From Osedax fenrisi (Eukaryota; Annelida; Polychaeta; Sabellida; Siboglinidae), in contig OZ025241.1 in the NCBI GenBank assembly GCA_964019155.1, forward strand, positions 28,199,059 through 28,263,058: a stretch of DNA of 64,000 nt. The letters are read 5' to 3'. Every line of letters begins with the position of its first letter. Position 1 is the stretch's first letter. The notes below the pieces were generated by a model, which ran no database searches, was not told the DNA's origin, and worked only from the letters and a program-made list of their open reading frames with translations. This document shows positions 21,628 through 33,719 of this stretch, in pieces. Both the position numbers and the translations under genes were made by a program.

Positions 21628-21668
21628 AGAGTAACTCAAGTCGAGGTCGACATCGACACTGTTACTCT
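21628..21668 (+). promoter_or_regulatory. Hairpin in 3' UTR of right BAF-like gene
   Basis: Perfect 8-bp stem AGAGTAAC/GTTACTCT around TCGAGGTCGACATCGA, 43 bases past the stop codon. Shared with the left copy apart from one mismatch. Confidence 0.35.
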
Positions 21669-21726
21669 AACGAAATGGCGATATTGTGCGCTAAGTGTCA
21701 AGCGAAACTTAGGTAAATGTTTATTT

Positions 21727-21732
21727 AATAAA
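21727..21732 (+). promoter_or_regulatory. Putative poly(A) signal AATAAA
   Basis: AATAAA about 140 bases after the stop codon and just before the TA-rich end of the arm. Confidence 0.5.
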
Positions 21733-21801
21733 TATACGTACCTAATTATCGTGTTTATTATTATTAATATATACTACTACTACTATTACTACTAGCGTAC
21801 A

Positions 21802-21903
21802 ATGGCTCCTAAAATATGTCAAAAATGTACAACGAAGTTAAGGCACAAATTATCAAAGATAAGCCATACTATTACTCAACTCATTGCGGATCTCCCACAG
21901 TAA
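21802..21903 (+). CDS. 33-codon ORF repeated at 55 kb (probable LINE 5' piece)
   Basis: MAPKICQKCTTKLRHKLSKI and onward to ADLPQ, stop TAA. The locus at 55,026-55,127 has a same-length version starting MANQICQEYTTVFRHKLLKI, also ending DLPQ. There it lies about 50 bases before an L2-type reverse transcriptase fragment. Both keep the length and the stop. It may be the start of a LINE ORF1 with a CxxC finger, or a short conserved peptide. It lies just outside the palindrome. Confidence 0.35.
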   Translation: MAPKICQKCTTKLRHKLSKISHTITQLIADLPQ

Positions 21904-22490
21904 AGTTAATATTTTAAATAATAATATATAAAATCGGAAATAATGGTAGTGGGATAAATGGACAATTAGGCGAGAAGATATACATATATTTATTTCTAAG
22001 AGAGATCATTGATGTGCTAGAAGAATTTTCCATGAGTAGAATAAACAGAGAGCAAAATATAATAAGTAAATAATACTTAAAATTCTCAAAAAGATGGATC
22101 TTATTTATGTTAAATATTGTCTATATGATCATAAATTTATTAGATATTCTAGTTTTTTCTCTCTTTTATAAGTAAAATATTAATACTATATTACATAAAT
22201 AAGACTGTTAATTCATGTGAGATACAGTTAAAAGAATATAGGCAAAAATTTGATAAAACAAATGATAAATTGATGAAAATATTAAAGAATTGGATTCATG
22301 AATAACAATAACCTAAGAGGGTGAGAAACGTTCATTTTTTAAAAGCACCGTTTATTATTTAACAAATAATTGAATGAAGATGAAGTAAGTTTTTAAATTA
22401 AAAATAATTAATTACAATCGAATAGTATTATTTATAGTATATATAAACTAAATGATGAAATAATATGTGTAGTTTATTATTATTGATCAA
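21904..22490. other. AT-rich stretch, no gene seen
   Basis: No recognisable coding sequence or element before the direct repeat at 22,498. Confidence 0.4.
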
Positions 22491-22497
22491 CTCACAC

Positions 22498-22651
22498 ACA
22501 CACATATATAATAAAGAACCTCACTGGTAGGTTGCACAATGTGCAACAACATACATCATAATAAATAGTTGCATCATAGTCATACAAGTTGGACATCGAG
22601 ATAATATAGCTAGTTACTTAATATTCTTCACATGTGAGTCATAACTTATGA
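22498..22651. repeat. 155-bp direct repeat, copy 2
   Basis: Same sequence as 18,068-18,225. It ends exactly where the hAT element and its 8-bp target duplication begin (CTCATAAG at 22,652-22,659). Confidence 0.85.
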
Positions 22652-22659
22652 CTCATAAG

Positions 22660-23695
22660 CAGGCATAGACAAATTCGTGCAAACTGAATTTGCCCACTTT
22701 TTTGACAATTTCGTGCAAATCATATTTTAAGCAAATATACATAATATAAAACTACTATAGTATATATTATTTTTAATTTAATTAGCCCAGTAACATATTT
22801 ATATAATAATATAGATGTTAATGATATTTATATAATATAATTTGATTACATTATTTTTTGTAAATAAAAAAGATTGTAGATTATATACAGTATTATTTTA
22901 TTTATTAAACGTATTAAGTAAATTATATTGGTTGCTGTGCAATATCCCTTCTATTTATAACTGCTTGTGTGGCTCAGTGGCTAAGGTGTCAGACACACAA
23001 GCAGTAGTACACGGGTTCGAGCCTCGTCCGGACTATTAATTAATTTTATAAAATGGGTCTTAAAATATTATTTAGAAGTGATCTTATATAATTGTGTATA
23101 AATAAATGATCGGCTCTCGTTAAAACCATGGATGCCTTAACATGAGAGCGGCTTCGAAGGGACATTAGAGCCATATATGGTTATAAGTGAAAACTTCATC
23201 TATGTTCCTGGATGGGATGAAAGGACTCCACCAAATAAAAATGAAAGGTTTGATAATTGTGATCTATAGTCGTTTTTTTCATAGGAAATTACACTAAAAT
23301 CGGATTCAACAGTAGACTAAACAGTAGTGTTTGATGAATCTTCTACAGAAATAGTTTTAAAATAAATGGCAGGAAATAAACACAAAGATTAGTAGAATAA
23401 AAAAAATGCTAAATATCAGAAATAATAAATATATTGGATTAATCTGAATAATTACATTATCATAATGACTAGATGAACACAATTATTAAGTAAGTATGTA
23501 TATTGAAGTTACTCCTTAATTAAAATGATATATAAACTAATTACTCTTATTTTGTGGTATGATCTTTCAGAAATTTAGATTACATTTAGTGTATTTTTAA
23601 ATTGAATACTTAATAAAAATGTGCACAAATTTTAACAAAATCATGCAAATATCATCCTGAAATTCGTGCAATTTGCACGAATTTGTCTATGCCTG
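22660..23695. mobile_element. hAT element (1,036 bp, non-autonomous) with 8-bp TSD
   Basis: Left end CAGGCATAGACAAATTCGTG, right end its reverse complement CACGAATTTGTCTATGCCTG. Both sides are flanked by CTCATAAG (22,652-22,659 and 23,696-23,703). Terminal regions repeat ATTCGTGCAAAT. No transposase; a SINE sits inside at 22,961-23,245. The ATTCGTGCA subterminal motif is shared with the element at 45.7-47.2 kb, a likely autonomous relative. Confidence 0.9.
22961..23245 (+). mobile_element. tRNA-derived SINE inside hAT
   Basis: Begins CTGCTTGTGTGGCTCAGTGG (A-box), with B-box GGTTCGAGCCTC. Body ends GGATGGGATGAAAGGACTCC and an A-rich tail. Same family as the copies at 9.0, 9.6 and 35.7 kb. Confidence 0.85.
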
Positions 23696-23703
23696 CTCAT
23701 AAG

Positions 23704-24020
23704 ACACATGAGAACGTGGTAATTGCTATAACACTTCAGTTTCATCTTCTTCTGGTGGTATCTCTTCATCTTCTAGTAGTGTTTGTTCATCATCCAGTAG
23801 TGCCTAGATGGAGGCTTGTTGTAACTGTGCTAATGATGGTTCCAGTATTGCGATACAGTAGTCTATTACCGGTGGTACCATCTGGTTGTCCAGTTCATCA
23901 GTAATGTGGGTGATTAGTTCGACTGACACGGTGTATTACTTGCATTACTGGAAGGGGGAACCCATTCTTATCTGTGGTGAGGATATGTGTGACATATGCT
24001 GGCATTGCTATATAGGTATG
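23704..24020 (-). pseudogene. Degraded acidic coding remnant
   Basis: A GC-richer block whose minus strand reads ELITHITDELDNQMVPPVID, then LEPSLAQLQQAS, stop, LLDDEQTLLEDEEIPPEEDE. Stops interrupt it. It lies just downstream, in minus-strand sense, of the Ulp1-like fragment and may be the end of the same element's protein. Family not recognised. Confidence 0.35.
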
Positions 24021-24189
24021 CATAGAATTAATTTAAACTTGAATATACACAATATTTGTAAAAAGATCTTAATCTATATATAATATAAGCCATATCCATA
24101 ACTATAAAAATCATTCTTTTATATATTAAATATTACTTTTATATAATCAATAAATACATTATGTATATATTTAATATATAACCATAACT

Positions 24190-24600
24190 GTTGATAATCT
24201 GATGGGCATGCGATAATATAAAAAGACAGCAGCTCGTTGATCTATATGCTATCATATCAATGATCTTCCAGTTGGCATATTCAAGTATTTTCTATACAAT
24301 TTCTATTAATAAATATTTAATTAATTTATTTTCTACTAAATATGTTGTTATATATGTACTAATAAAATGTAAATATGTATAAATAATATCTATGCAATTA
24401 CTTACCTTAATATTATAAATTCTCTATTAGTATTTCTAAATAAATTCTTAGAATCAACGTAGCATACATTTCGATTGGTAACATCAGCTAATAATAAAAC
24501 CCAATGATTTCCCATAACATGTATGCCCATTATAACATTATATATTTTATCTATATTTTGAATATTAAAATCATCTTTCACCTATTTGTATATACTAAAT
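24190..24600 (-). pseudogene. Ulp1-like (C48) cysteine protease remnant
   Basis: The minus strand reads IYNVIMGIHVMGNHWVLLLA then TNRNVCYVDSKNLFRNT. HW with a following hydrophobic strand and the YVDS Asp are the His/Asp part of the C48 triad. After a GTAAGT-like junction, about 24,300-24,190 reads AYRSTSCCLFILSHAHQII, which aligns with the catalytic Cys strand (D-C-G-.-F). Here Gly is replaced by Cys and the usual upstream Gln is not evident. Confidence 0.55.
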
Positions 24601-25739
24601 GTAACCACATGCATACAATTATGAATATATAATGAATAAACTTGAATTAATTATTATATTAACCAACCAATTAATTATATTTAAACTTTTTGATTTATTA
24701 TGTAACCAATATCTATTTTTTAGAGAATTTTTCCGAATTTGAATAATTATTATTTATTTTATGGATATAATCATATTTTTGGTTTTTTTAACACTTTATT
24801 AGGTTTAATTATATGTTCGGATTATTGTCAATATACGTTCAAATTTGTATTATTTTTTAAATGTGTATTTTCCTTTTTAATTTTAATTGCATCTCTAAAT
24901 TATATAATTGTACACAGTTATTATTTATTTCATATATTTTATATTTTCCAATCCATTTTATATTTAATTTCCCACATTGTCTTTAGTCATCCCTCGAATT
25001 TCACATTATTATGCTAATTCCTACATCAAATCAAAAGACTTCAGTCATTTTTCCAATCATAATTATAAGATTCTATATATCTGTCTTGTGTATTTAATAT
25101 ATTTTGGTAAGCTTTATTTTCTGTTATATTTGTATGTTTTATATTATATTCAATGATTTCATTAATATTAATTTCATCAATAATTTTTGATATAATATCA
25201 TCTATACCCACATGTATATCATTATTTGAAATTAAATCATCATATATCATCCATACTTGTATCTATATTAATATTTAAACATTTCGTAATATTTACTTTC
25301 CATACATACTCATTATTCAAATGTAATTAATGTTTACTCCTACTTTCATCCATTCCATCACATAAATTATCTGTACTTTCCATTTCTTCAAACATATTCG
25401 TATTTATTCAATACATTTACAAAAATGGGGTTATATTTCATATTTTATTATGTTTGAATATTTATTTAGTAGCATACTGCATGTAAATATTTATCCAAGT
25501 AATTTTGTTGTTTATTTTAGATAATTTTGCCAATTTATTGTACCATTTATCATTCATTCGCTCACATAATCCATGTATCTGCATACGGTATACTGATGTT
25601 ACCAATATTTTAATTTTGAATTGGGTTGCTAATTTTGAATTAGTCTGTAATATTAGTAAAACTAATTAATAATAGGTAGATATATATTAATGAACACACA
25701 TAGTTTAATAATTAATATTAATAGGTACCTGTCTCATAA

Positions 25740-26011
25740 ATACATAATCGTCTTCACTCATCAGTTTAATCAGAACTCCATATTGTTGAAAATATGTTTC
25801 GATACATGTCAAAATTATTAAAGATTCTTTAGTTTTTATTGGAAAGGTTTGTACCCGCTTTGAGAAATAATCAAACATTGTTAGTATGTATCTATAGGTA
25901 AATATATTATTTAATTGTATATAATGTAAGATTTTATGTAAGCCATATAAGTCATGTACAATTTTATGTAAGACTATATATATTATAAATATTATATTAA
26001 ATTATATACAA

Positions 26012-26059
<48 letters not shown>

Positions 26060-26165
26060 GTTACTTACTTTGTTATTTCCATTTCTTTTTTCAGGTAATG
26101 GTAAAATCAAATCCATGCACACTATATATTCTATTTCCCTAATTCTAACAGGCTTTAGTAATTTT
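25740..26165 (-). pseudogene. Retroviral-type integrase core (rve) remnant
   Basis: The minus strand reads VRIREIEYIVCMDLILPLPE (first catalytic Asp in MDLILPLP). After an interruption with (TA)n it reads YILTMFDYFSKRVQTFPIKT, then YFQQYGVLIKLMSEDDYVF. The pattern D..gPlp ... vDyfSk ... f..yG.p..l.sD is that of transposon and retroelement integrases. The two parts are separated by about 170 bp that could be an intron, but the frame does not join cleanly. Confidence 0.6.
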
Positions 26166-26776
26166 GGTGATGTTTTGCATTGTCAAAACATTGACACACT
26201 TTTAATTTAGTAATCTGTAATATATATATATATATAATTGTATGTAGATATATAGAATTATAATTAAATATTGTATATACATATTAAAAATGTACGTATA
26301 TTTTTAACATACTTATATTATAATAATTATATGCATGATAATTATCAATTACATAATGCAATGGCAAGAAAGGTATACACGTATACATTAATAATTGAGT
26401 TATACTATACAATTATATAATTTATATATTATTAAAAACTATTATATCAAATTATTAAAAGTTTATCGATATATTATAATTATTCCAAGCTATTATAAAA
26501 TGTGTTCCACTATACAATTATATCCTCTAATAAAATATTTAAATTCATTAATTCATTAATTATTTAAATATATAACATGTAGATATTATACTAACTTTGC
26601 AAGCTGCTGGTTTTGAATAAAGTGTTTACAGTTTGAAATCCCTTTTTCTATTAATAGTAATCCATATGATCCTTTTTCTTATGGTTTATTAAAAACTCGT
26701 TCATATTATTTTCTGATTTCTAATATATAAATAAATATTTTATATATATAAAATATTTATTGTAGATAATAATAAA

Positions 26777-27975
26777 GTTATATTTAATACATATTATTTT
26801 AGTTAATTTAAAATATGATAAATTCTTCTGTAAAATTGAGCCCATACTTCTGCTCATAACGAATTATTTACTTATGACAATAAACATTGCATTTTTACGG
26901 ATTCAATAAATCGATAGCTCTATATATTTTATTTATAAAAAAATAGTAGCTTTAATTTCTTGTACTACTAATTGTTAAGGCATATTAAGCTGTTTTCTTA
27001 CATACAAACTTGTAAATCAAAGAAACATTTTCATCTTATTATGATATTCTATATATTTCATTAGTTATTCTTATATATTCATTCTTTAGCTTTCATATTA
27101 ATTTATTGTCAAGATATGTCTCTATCTTTTCTTGGGACTCGACTAATAATTTGATATAGCTCAACATTACGGTCTATAATGTAATGGTATTAATATAGAG
27201 ATTTGATTTTGGATCTAATTACAGTACTAACATGACTATAACCAGCAATATAAATATTTGTTGTTTCAAATAGAATTCGTAATAATGTTTCCATAACATC
27301 TGTTACGTATTGACCCCAGAAATAGTAATATTAGTGTATATTGAAATTATTGTATATCATTAATGATATATAATAAGTTATATTTAATACATATTATTTT
27401 AGTTAATTTAAAATATGATAAATTATTCTGTAAAATTGAGCCCATACTTCTGCTCATAACGAATTATTTACTTATGACAATAAACATTGCATTTTTACGG
27501 ATTCAATAAATCGATAGCTCTATATATTTATTTATAAAAAAATAGTAGCTTTAATTTCTTTTACTACTAATTGTTAAGGCATATTAAGCTGTTTTCTTAC
27601 ATACAAACTTGTAAATCAAAGAAACATTTTCATCTTATTATGATATCCTATATATTTCATTAGTTATTCTTATATATTCATTCTTTAGCTTTCATATTAA
27701 TTTATTGTCAATATATGTCTCTATCTTTTCTTGGGACTCGACTAATAATTTGGTATAGCTCAACATTACGGTCTATAATGTAATGGTATTAATATAGAGA
27801 TTTGATTTTGGATCTAATTACAGTACTAACATGACTATAACCAGCAATATAAATATTTGTTGTTTCAAATAGAATTCGTAATAATGTTTCCATAACATCT
27901 GTTACGTATTGACCCCAGAAATAGTAATATTAGTGTATATTGAAATTATTGTATATCATTAATATAATTCAATGA
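26777..27975. repeat. 600-bp tandem duplication
   Basis: 26,777-27,376 is repeated as 27,377-27,975 with only a handful of base changes and a few 1-bp indels. The minus strand of each unit reads a coding-like METLLRILFETTNIYIAGYS then HVSTVIRSKIK with stops, so the duplicated DNA probably comes from a decayed element I do not recognise. Confidence 0.9.
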
Positions 27976-28463
27976 AGATCAAATAATATATTACATTTTA
28001 ATATAAAATATTAATTCAATTTATTAATAAAGGGGAACTTTTTATTAATTAAAGCCAGGTATTAGATTCATGGCATAACGTGTAAAAGGTAGGGAATTAA
28101 AGTTTCTAATAGAATACAGATAGCTTTTAAAATTGTATACAAAATATTTTGTTATTTATTACGTTTATTACCTATATAACATTAATATCTATTACTATAA
28201 GACTATGATAATTTTCATATACAATATTGATATTGATATTAATATTGATATATATATCAAGTATAAGATAATAAAAAGTAGATCTATTAAATTTGAACTG
28301 ACAAAATAATAAAATATATATTTTTTTTGCGTGTTTACTGTTTCCACAATTGTACTACATTATTAAATAACCTAACACTTTATTATCTATATATTAAATA
28401 TATATTCTGATAATTTTATAAATATTCATCAAAGGGAACACAATTTATTGGGTTTTAAATGTA

Positions 28464-29068
28464 GGGGAGGGAAGGGGGTAGTGGCCGATAATTAATATGC
28501 CTCAGAAGATGTCTAATATATTGATAAACACTGAATATTAGGCTCTTATTTTTTTGATTTAACTAGAAATCATATAGTTCTAGAATACTGTGATTTCACT
28601 TTTATATATAAAGTGTTTATCCTAATAATATAAACGTTTGATTAGGCATTAAAAAAAGCACTAAAATAAGGCAAGGCTCTAGTAGTGGCCGCTAGTACCA
28701 GAAAATGCGATAGGTGTCTCGTAATGTATTCGAATTATATATTTTTAATTATGTAATATTACATAATTATATTTATGATGCATACGCACCTTATTTGATT
28801 CAATGATTTAATTATATATACACATACTCTTACATATAAATAAGCATAAATATATATAATCATGTATTTTGTCAAAATTTGACAAAAAATGATTATATAA
28901 TAAATTAGAGTAATTAATTAATTATTTAAAAAAAAAATTTACTATATATTATAGATATTTGGATTATCTAAATATTGTATAAAGAACTTGTTATCCTATC
29001 CAGCACCATTTAAGCGTTAATTAAAACGGCCACTACTCCCTCCTCGGCCACTACCCCCTTCTCTCCCC
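28464..29068. mobile_element. 605-bp MITE with GGGGAGRGAAGGGGGTAG TIRs
   Basis: Left end GGGGAGGGAAGGGGGTAGTG then GCCG. The right end is the reverse complement with one mismatch, and both are bounded by TA. Internal GTAGTGGCCGCTAGTACC and a doubled CGGCCACTAC near the right end repeat the TIR core. Related in layout to the MITEs at 4,975 and 52,531. Confidence 0.75.
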
Positions 29069-29213
29069 TAGCATACAAATGAAAAAAGTCATGAGATATA
29101 AGCTTCTAAAGTAGTTTTTGTATTTTACGTATTAATTTATAGAAAAAGGTATACTAAAAAGTGGATAACTTTTACAATTGAGTAAGATATAAAAATATTA
29201 CTATATAGATAAC

Positions 29214-29247
<34 letters not shown>

Positions 29248-30510
29248 ATCTCTAATTTTCTAAGATTTAATAGTATGTATAATGTATAATCTATTGAAAG
29301 TTATTCAATATTTAAAATTAAATATATCACATCAGTTTTTTGGACTGGCGTATATAAAAATAAAAAAGTATATTTTTATAATGTGAGGCACTTTAGTTAC
29401 TTTATTTTAAAGATAATAATTATATTTACATATTTAAATAAAATATTTAAAAAAATTGAATAAAAACGAACATAACGCCGAAATATGATATTTGAAATAA
29501 ATATATTTTTGATTAAAAACGATATTATATAAAAATCAGTAAATCTAATAAGTTATCTTTAAAATGATGTATTGCTTGGTGCATAAAAGTAACTAAGTGT
29601 CATAAGTAAGAATTTATAAATACAACCTCATAAAAATAATGATTTTCTTTCAATACCTTTAGACAACATTCTAATTGTGGTCATTACAATAAAACCAAGA
29701 GTATCTTGTTGTCTTTTGTACATCAATGTTTTACATTATAAATTATTTATCTATATTATATATATAATATGGTTTATTTTTAATTACACTTTTTTTTTTT
29801 GGTTGCATTTTTATATATTAACTTTATTATATCCTCTCTAATTAATAATTATAATTTTAGGGTGTTCAACATAGATCAATATGTTGTGCAATTAGAGCAA
29901 CAAAAATACATGACTTATATTAGTGATATATTATAAAATATATAACTATTTATTATTATAAAATTATTATATAACTTATGATTATTTTATATAATTTTTA
30001 ATATTCATGTTTCGCCGGACATTAAACACTTTATAAATTGATTGAAATAAATGTTTATGCATTTATACACATTAGTATTTTCATGAGTATATTTTCCTCA
30101 CAAATTGCGAAATGATCTCAAAATATAAAAAAATTCTAATTAGGACATTTTGCAATTGCCACGGAAGAAATACATACTTTTACGATGGCATGCGTTATTT
30201 CACCCGATTGTACAAATGGATTTCTTATGTAAACATCACTTACCTTTTATATTATTTTATTTTATTTACAAATACAATCATGTAATGAATTAAGTGATAT
30301 ATTTTAATGAATTTTCATGAATATGTAGTTTATTTAATTTTTATTTTAGAAAATATTTTCCAATGATAACATAAGTTACAAAAATTAAGAATGCATTATA
30401 TTAATTTAATATAAATTTATTATACATACAATAAATAATAACAAGGTCTACAAATTATAATAATAATAGTTTTATATAAACAATGTATAGTACAATACTT
30501 ATACTAACTT
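29069..30510. other. AT-rich stretch, no gene seen
   Basis: Runs of A/T with a (TA)n tract near 29,218-29,243; nothing coding recognised. Confidence 0.4.
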
Positions 30511-30514
30511 CTAC

Positions 30515-30705
30515 ATAGTTCTTCATAGTTACCAAAGGGGTGATGTCGGTGTAATCATTGCCAAGTACGTATTTCAGGTGAGTCATCCATGTGTTTTAGT
30601 GATCTGTAACCTCCTCCTCCTCAGTGCATTATTCTACGCACAGCCACATCACGTGTATATGGTATGCAGATGATGTGGGGGAGAGTGTGGCTTGAATCAT
30701 CTATA
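30515..30705 (-). pseudogene. GC-moderate coding-like block, unidentified
   Basis: Clearly GC-richer than its neighbours. The minus strand reads HTLPHIICIPYTRDVAVRRI and YRSLKHMDDSPEIRTWQ with stops. Possibly an exon or transposase remnant. A CTCCTCCTCCTC tract is inside. Confidence 0.25.
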
Positions 30706-31144
30706 TTTCTGCAATTTATAATTATTATAAGTTAATCTGAATATACATTACTATATATATAAGCTCATATAATACACACATTTTTTTTAATACAATTTTA
30801 ATTATAAATAATTAATTAATTATTTAACTTTTTTTATAATTTTTCTATTTTAAGATAAATATCAACTCAATTATATATTAAAGTATATTTTTTAAAGTAT
30901 ACTTATTTAAAGTTATTATTGGTATATTGGTAATGTTTATTTAACTAATTATAATTAAAAGATAAAATAAAAAATAAATTTAAATTAATATTATGTCAAT
31001 TTAAATAAAATGATCTATTTGGGCAGGTTTAACACATGTTCATATTGGCCTGAACTCTTTAAATATATTATATTATTTTATTAACTATAATAAGAATTAT
31101 AATTTATTAAGATTATTATCTTTGGGATTAATAGTCATGCTTAA

Positions 31145-31775
31145 GGGCACCCGGCACTCGTAAAAATAATTCTAAGATTTTTTTATTATGATTTATTTAT
31201 AATATTTGAAATATTATCTTTAAAAGTGGTACCAAAATGGTGTTTTTACGTAAAATAAAAGATATAAAAAGAAGTATTTTAAAACACCTATACAAAAGTA
31301 AATACAATAAATATTTTAAAATATTTTAAAATTATTAAATTTATTCGTAACCTTCACAAAATGCATATTTTTACGAGGTTATATGATCAAATTTAAAAAT
31401 TTAAAGACTGAATCAAAGATTATTATATGATGTATTAGTGTATAGGTGGCGTTTTTGTTATGAAATATTAGAATTTTGACAGGTTGCATTCTTTTTAGAA
31501 TTACATCGCTGTCTTTTTAGAATTACATCTTTATATATTTAGTTATGTATATTCATTTTAGTATTGTGCATAATTTATATTATTTATCGTTATATATATA
31601 TATATTCATTTTATATTTAGTTATATATATATTCATTTTAGTATTGTGCATAATTTATATTATTTATCATTATATATATATATTTAGTTATGTATATTCA
31701 TTTTAGTATTGTGCATAATTTATCATTATATATATATTTTTCATTTTAGTATTGTCTATAATGTATGTATCATAC
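31145..31775. other. AT-rich stretch with TTCATTTTAGTATTGT repeats
   Basis: Around 31,550-31,760 the block TTCATTTTAGTATTGTGCAT ...(TA)n... recurs four times with a period of about 60-70 bp. Otherwise featureless. Confidence 0.5.
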
Positions 31776-32430
31776 ACTGTAAAAAATAACCTATAACCAC
31801 AACGCTGAATAACCTATCTTAAAATGTCCCAAAATGGAAATAGGTTACTGCCTATTTCTAATATGTTTAACAGAGTGGTAATAGGGTAGTGTATTTTTTT
31901 TGGTTATAGGTTAGATAACTATTACTGATCTATTGAATGCGTGATTATAGGTTAGTGCACATTTTTTGCTTATATGTTCGTGACCTATTACTGATCTATT
32001 GAATGAGTGGTTATAGGTTAGGTCATATTTTGTGGTTATAGGTTCGTGACCTATAACCACAACGCTGAATAACCTATCTTAAAATGTCCCAAAATGGAAA
32101 TAGGTTACTGCCTATTTCCAATATGTTTAACAGAGTGGTAATAGGGTAGTGTAATTTTTTTGAATATAGGTTAGATACCTATTACTGATCTATTGAATGC
32201 GTGGTTATAGGTTAGAGCACATTTTTTGGTTATAGGTTCATGACCTATTATTGATCTATTGAATGAGTGGTTATAGGTTAGTGCACATTTTGTGGTTATA
32301 GGTTAGTGGCCTATTACTGATCTATTGAATGGGTGGTTATAGGTTAGTGCACATTTGTTGGTTATAGGTTAGTGACCTATTACGGATCTATTGAATGCGT
32401 GGTTATAGGTTTGTGATTTATTACTGATAT
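31775..32430. mobile_element. CACTGTAAAAAATAA-ended element with internal tandem units
   Basis: Starts CACTGTAAAAAATAACC. It contains a block of about 110 bp (AACCTATAACCACAACGCTG ...) present twice (31,790 and 32,050), and then about 66-bp units of GGTTATAGGTTAGTGCACAT ... CTATTGAATG. No right terminus remains at this locus. A sister copy with the opposite end is at 40,940-41,322. Confidence 0.65.
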
Positions 32431-32449
32431 ATATATATATATAATTTGA

Positions 32450-32845
32450 ACAATCCATGAATAAGCAAATTTACGTTATAAACTACTTGGCTACCAGCCT
32501 ACCTAGAATGACCACAAACACATCATAGAAAGACAAGATTACCAACATACAAAGTATATGGAATGCCAAAGATCAATTAGGTAATTAAACAAAGAATATT
32601 GCAACTAATAGGACACTGCATAAGGTACACCGATGAAGTAGTGCACAATTAATGTTATGGAAGCCAAAGAATGGCATTCCATACAACATACGTATACGAA
32701 ACAGGGAGACAACCCACAACATCTTTATATATTATAAAGAAACATTGGGTCTGTTAAGAAGATAAATTACGAACACTGATGACGGACCGAATAAGATGGA
32801 AAATAATAACATTATATGGTCGAGTGAGAACTATGTAATTAGGTA
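32450..32845 (+). pseudogene. RTE-like LINE ORF2 C-terminal remnant
   Basis: Frames read VIKQRILQLIGHCIRYTDEV, LMLWKPKNGIP and, after shifts, KLRTLMTDRIRWK. This is the RMRFSGHC.R...E......LLW.P.... / LKTLM..RDEWK C-terminal pattern seen intact in the LINE at 63.1-63.4 kb. Confidence 0.6.
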
Positions 32846-33062
32846 TTAATAAATAAATAATTAATTTTAAATTATATTTATTGTAGAAATCATTTCGTCC
32901 CCCAAGTCCTCCACATTCGTCTTTTCAGGTACCTATGGAAAAACAATAATTAATAAATATTGAAGTGAATGTGTATTATACAATAACTAAAAATGAAACT
33001 GTCTATATTAATATCATCAAGACCCTTTGTCCTCCTAGTGACCCTTGTTGCATTAATATTAT

Positions 33063-33612
33063 ACTAATTAATAATATCTTATTAATATTATATTTAATAT
33101 TATATTAGTAATACTATACTAATTAATACTACACTAATTAATATTACACTAATTAATACTATAATAATTAATATTATACTAATTAATCATATAATAATTA
33201 ATGATATACTAATTAATATTATACTAATTAATATTATAATAATTAATATTATACTAATTAATATTATACTAATTAATACTATACTAATTAATATTATACT
33301 AATTAATATTATACTAATTAATACTATACTAATTAATATTATACTAATTAATATTTTACTAATTAATACTATACTAATTAATATTATAATAATTAATATT
33401 ATACTAATTAATATTATACTAATTAATACTATACTAATTAATATTATACTAATTAATATTATACTAATTAATACTATACTAATTAATATTATACTACTTA
33501 ATATTTTACTAATTAATACTATACTAATTAATATTATAATAATTATTACTATAATAATTACTAATATCCTATTAATAGTATACTGATTAATATTATACTA
33601 ATTAATATTATA
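33063..33612. repeat. 15-bp AT minisatellite
   Basis: About 36 units of AATTAATATTATACT with T/C and A/C variants arranged in a rough 45-bp higher-order pattern. Followed by AAACTTTGTAATGTAAAGTA. The second locus of the same unit at 43.9 kb has the same flanking motif close by. Confidence 0.9.
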
Positions 33613-33719
33613 CAAGAGTATATACGAATAAATTCAGTTAGGACACAATAAAACTTTGTAATGTAAAGTATAATGTAGGCGAATAATGTTAAAATAATGT
33701 TTGAAAGATTTATATATTA

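Larger units (their letters stand above)
18245..21786. repeat. Right arm of large palindrome
   Basis: Reverse complement of 10,656-14,005. It starts at GGTTCTTGGTCGCGGGG and ends in ATACTACTACTACTATTACTA. It retains 194 bp (19,220-19,413) missing from the left arm. The coding part differs from the left copy at 16 bases plus one 3-bp indel in about 1,554. Confidence 0.9.
24190..26165 (-). mobile_element. Decayed Ginger-like element: integrase plus Ulp1 protease
   Basis: Two recognisable protein pieces lie in order on the minus strand: an rve-type integrase core (26,165 to about 25,740) and then a Ulp1/C48 cysteine protease (about 24,600 to 24,190). Between them are open but biased frames such as WYNKLAKLSKINNKITW and DNLCDGMDESRSKH. 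Integrase plus a C48 protease in one transposon is known for Ginger1-type DNA transposons; Maverick/Polinton is the alternative. Splice-like signals and frame breaks are frequent. Ends of the element were not found. Confidence 0.5.

Noticed and set aside
18068..22651. LTR retrotransposon bounded by 155-bp LTRs
   Set aside because: The interior is the palindrome arm with a host-type gene and a LINE; there is no gag/pol, primer-binding site or polypurine tract, and the copies lack TG...CA ends.
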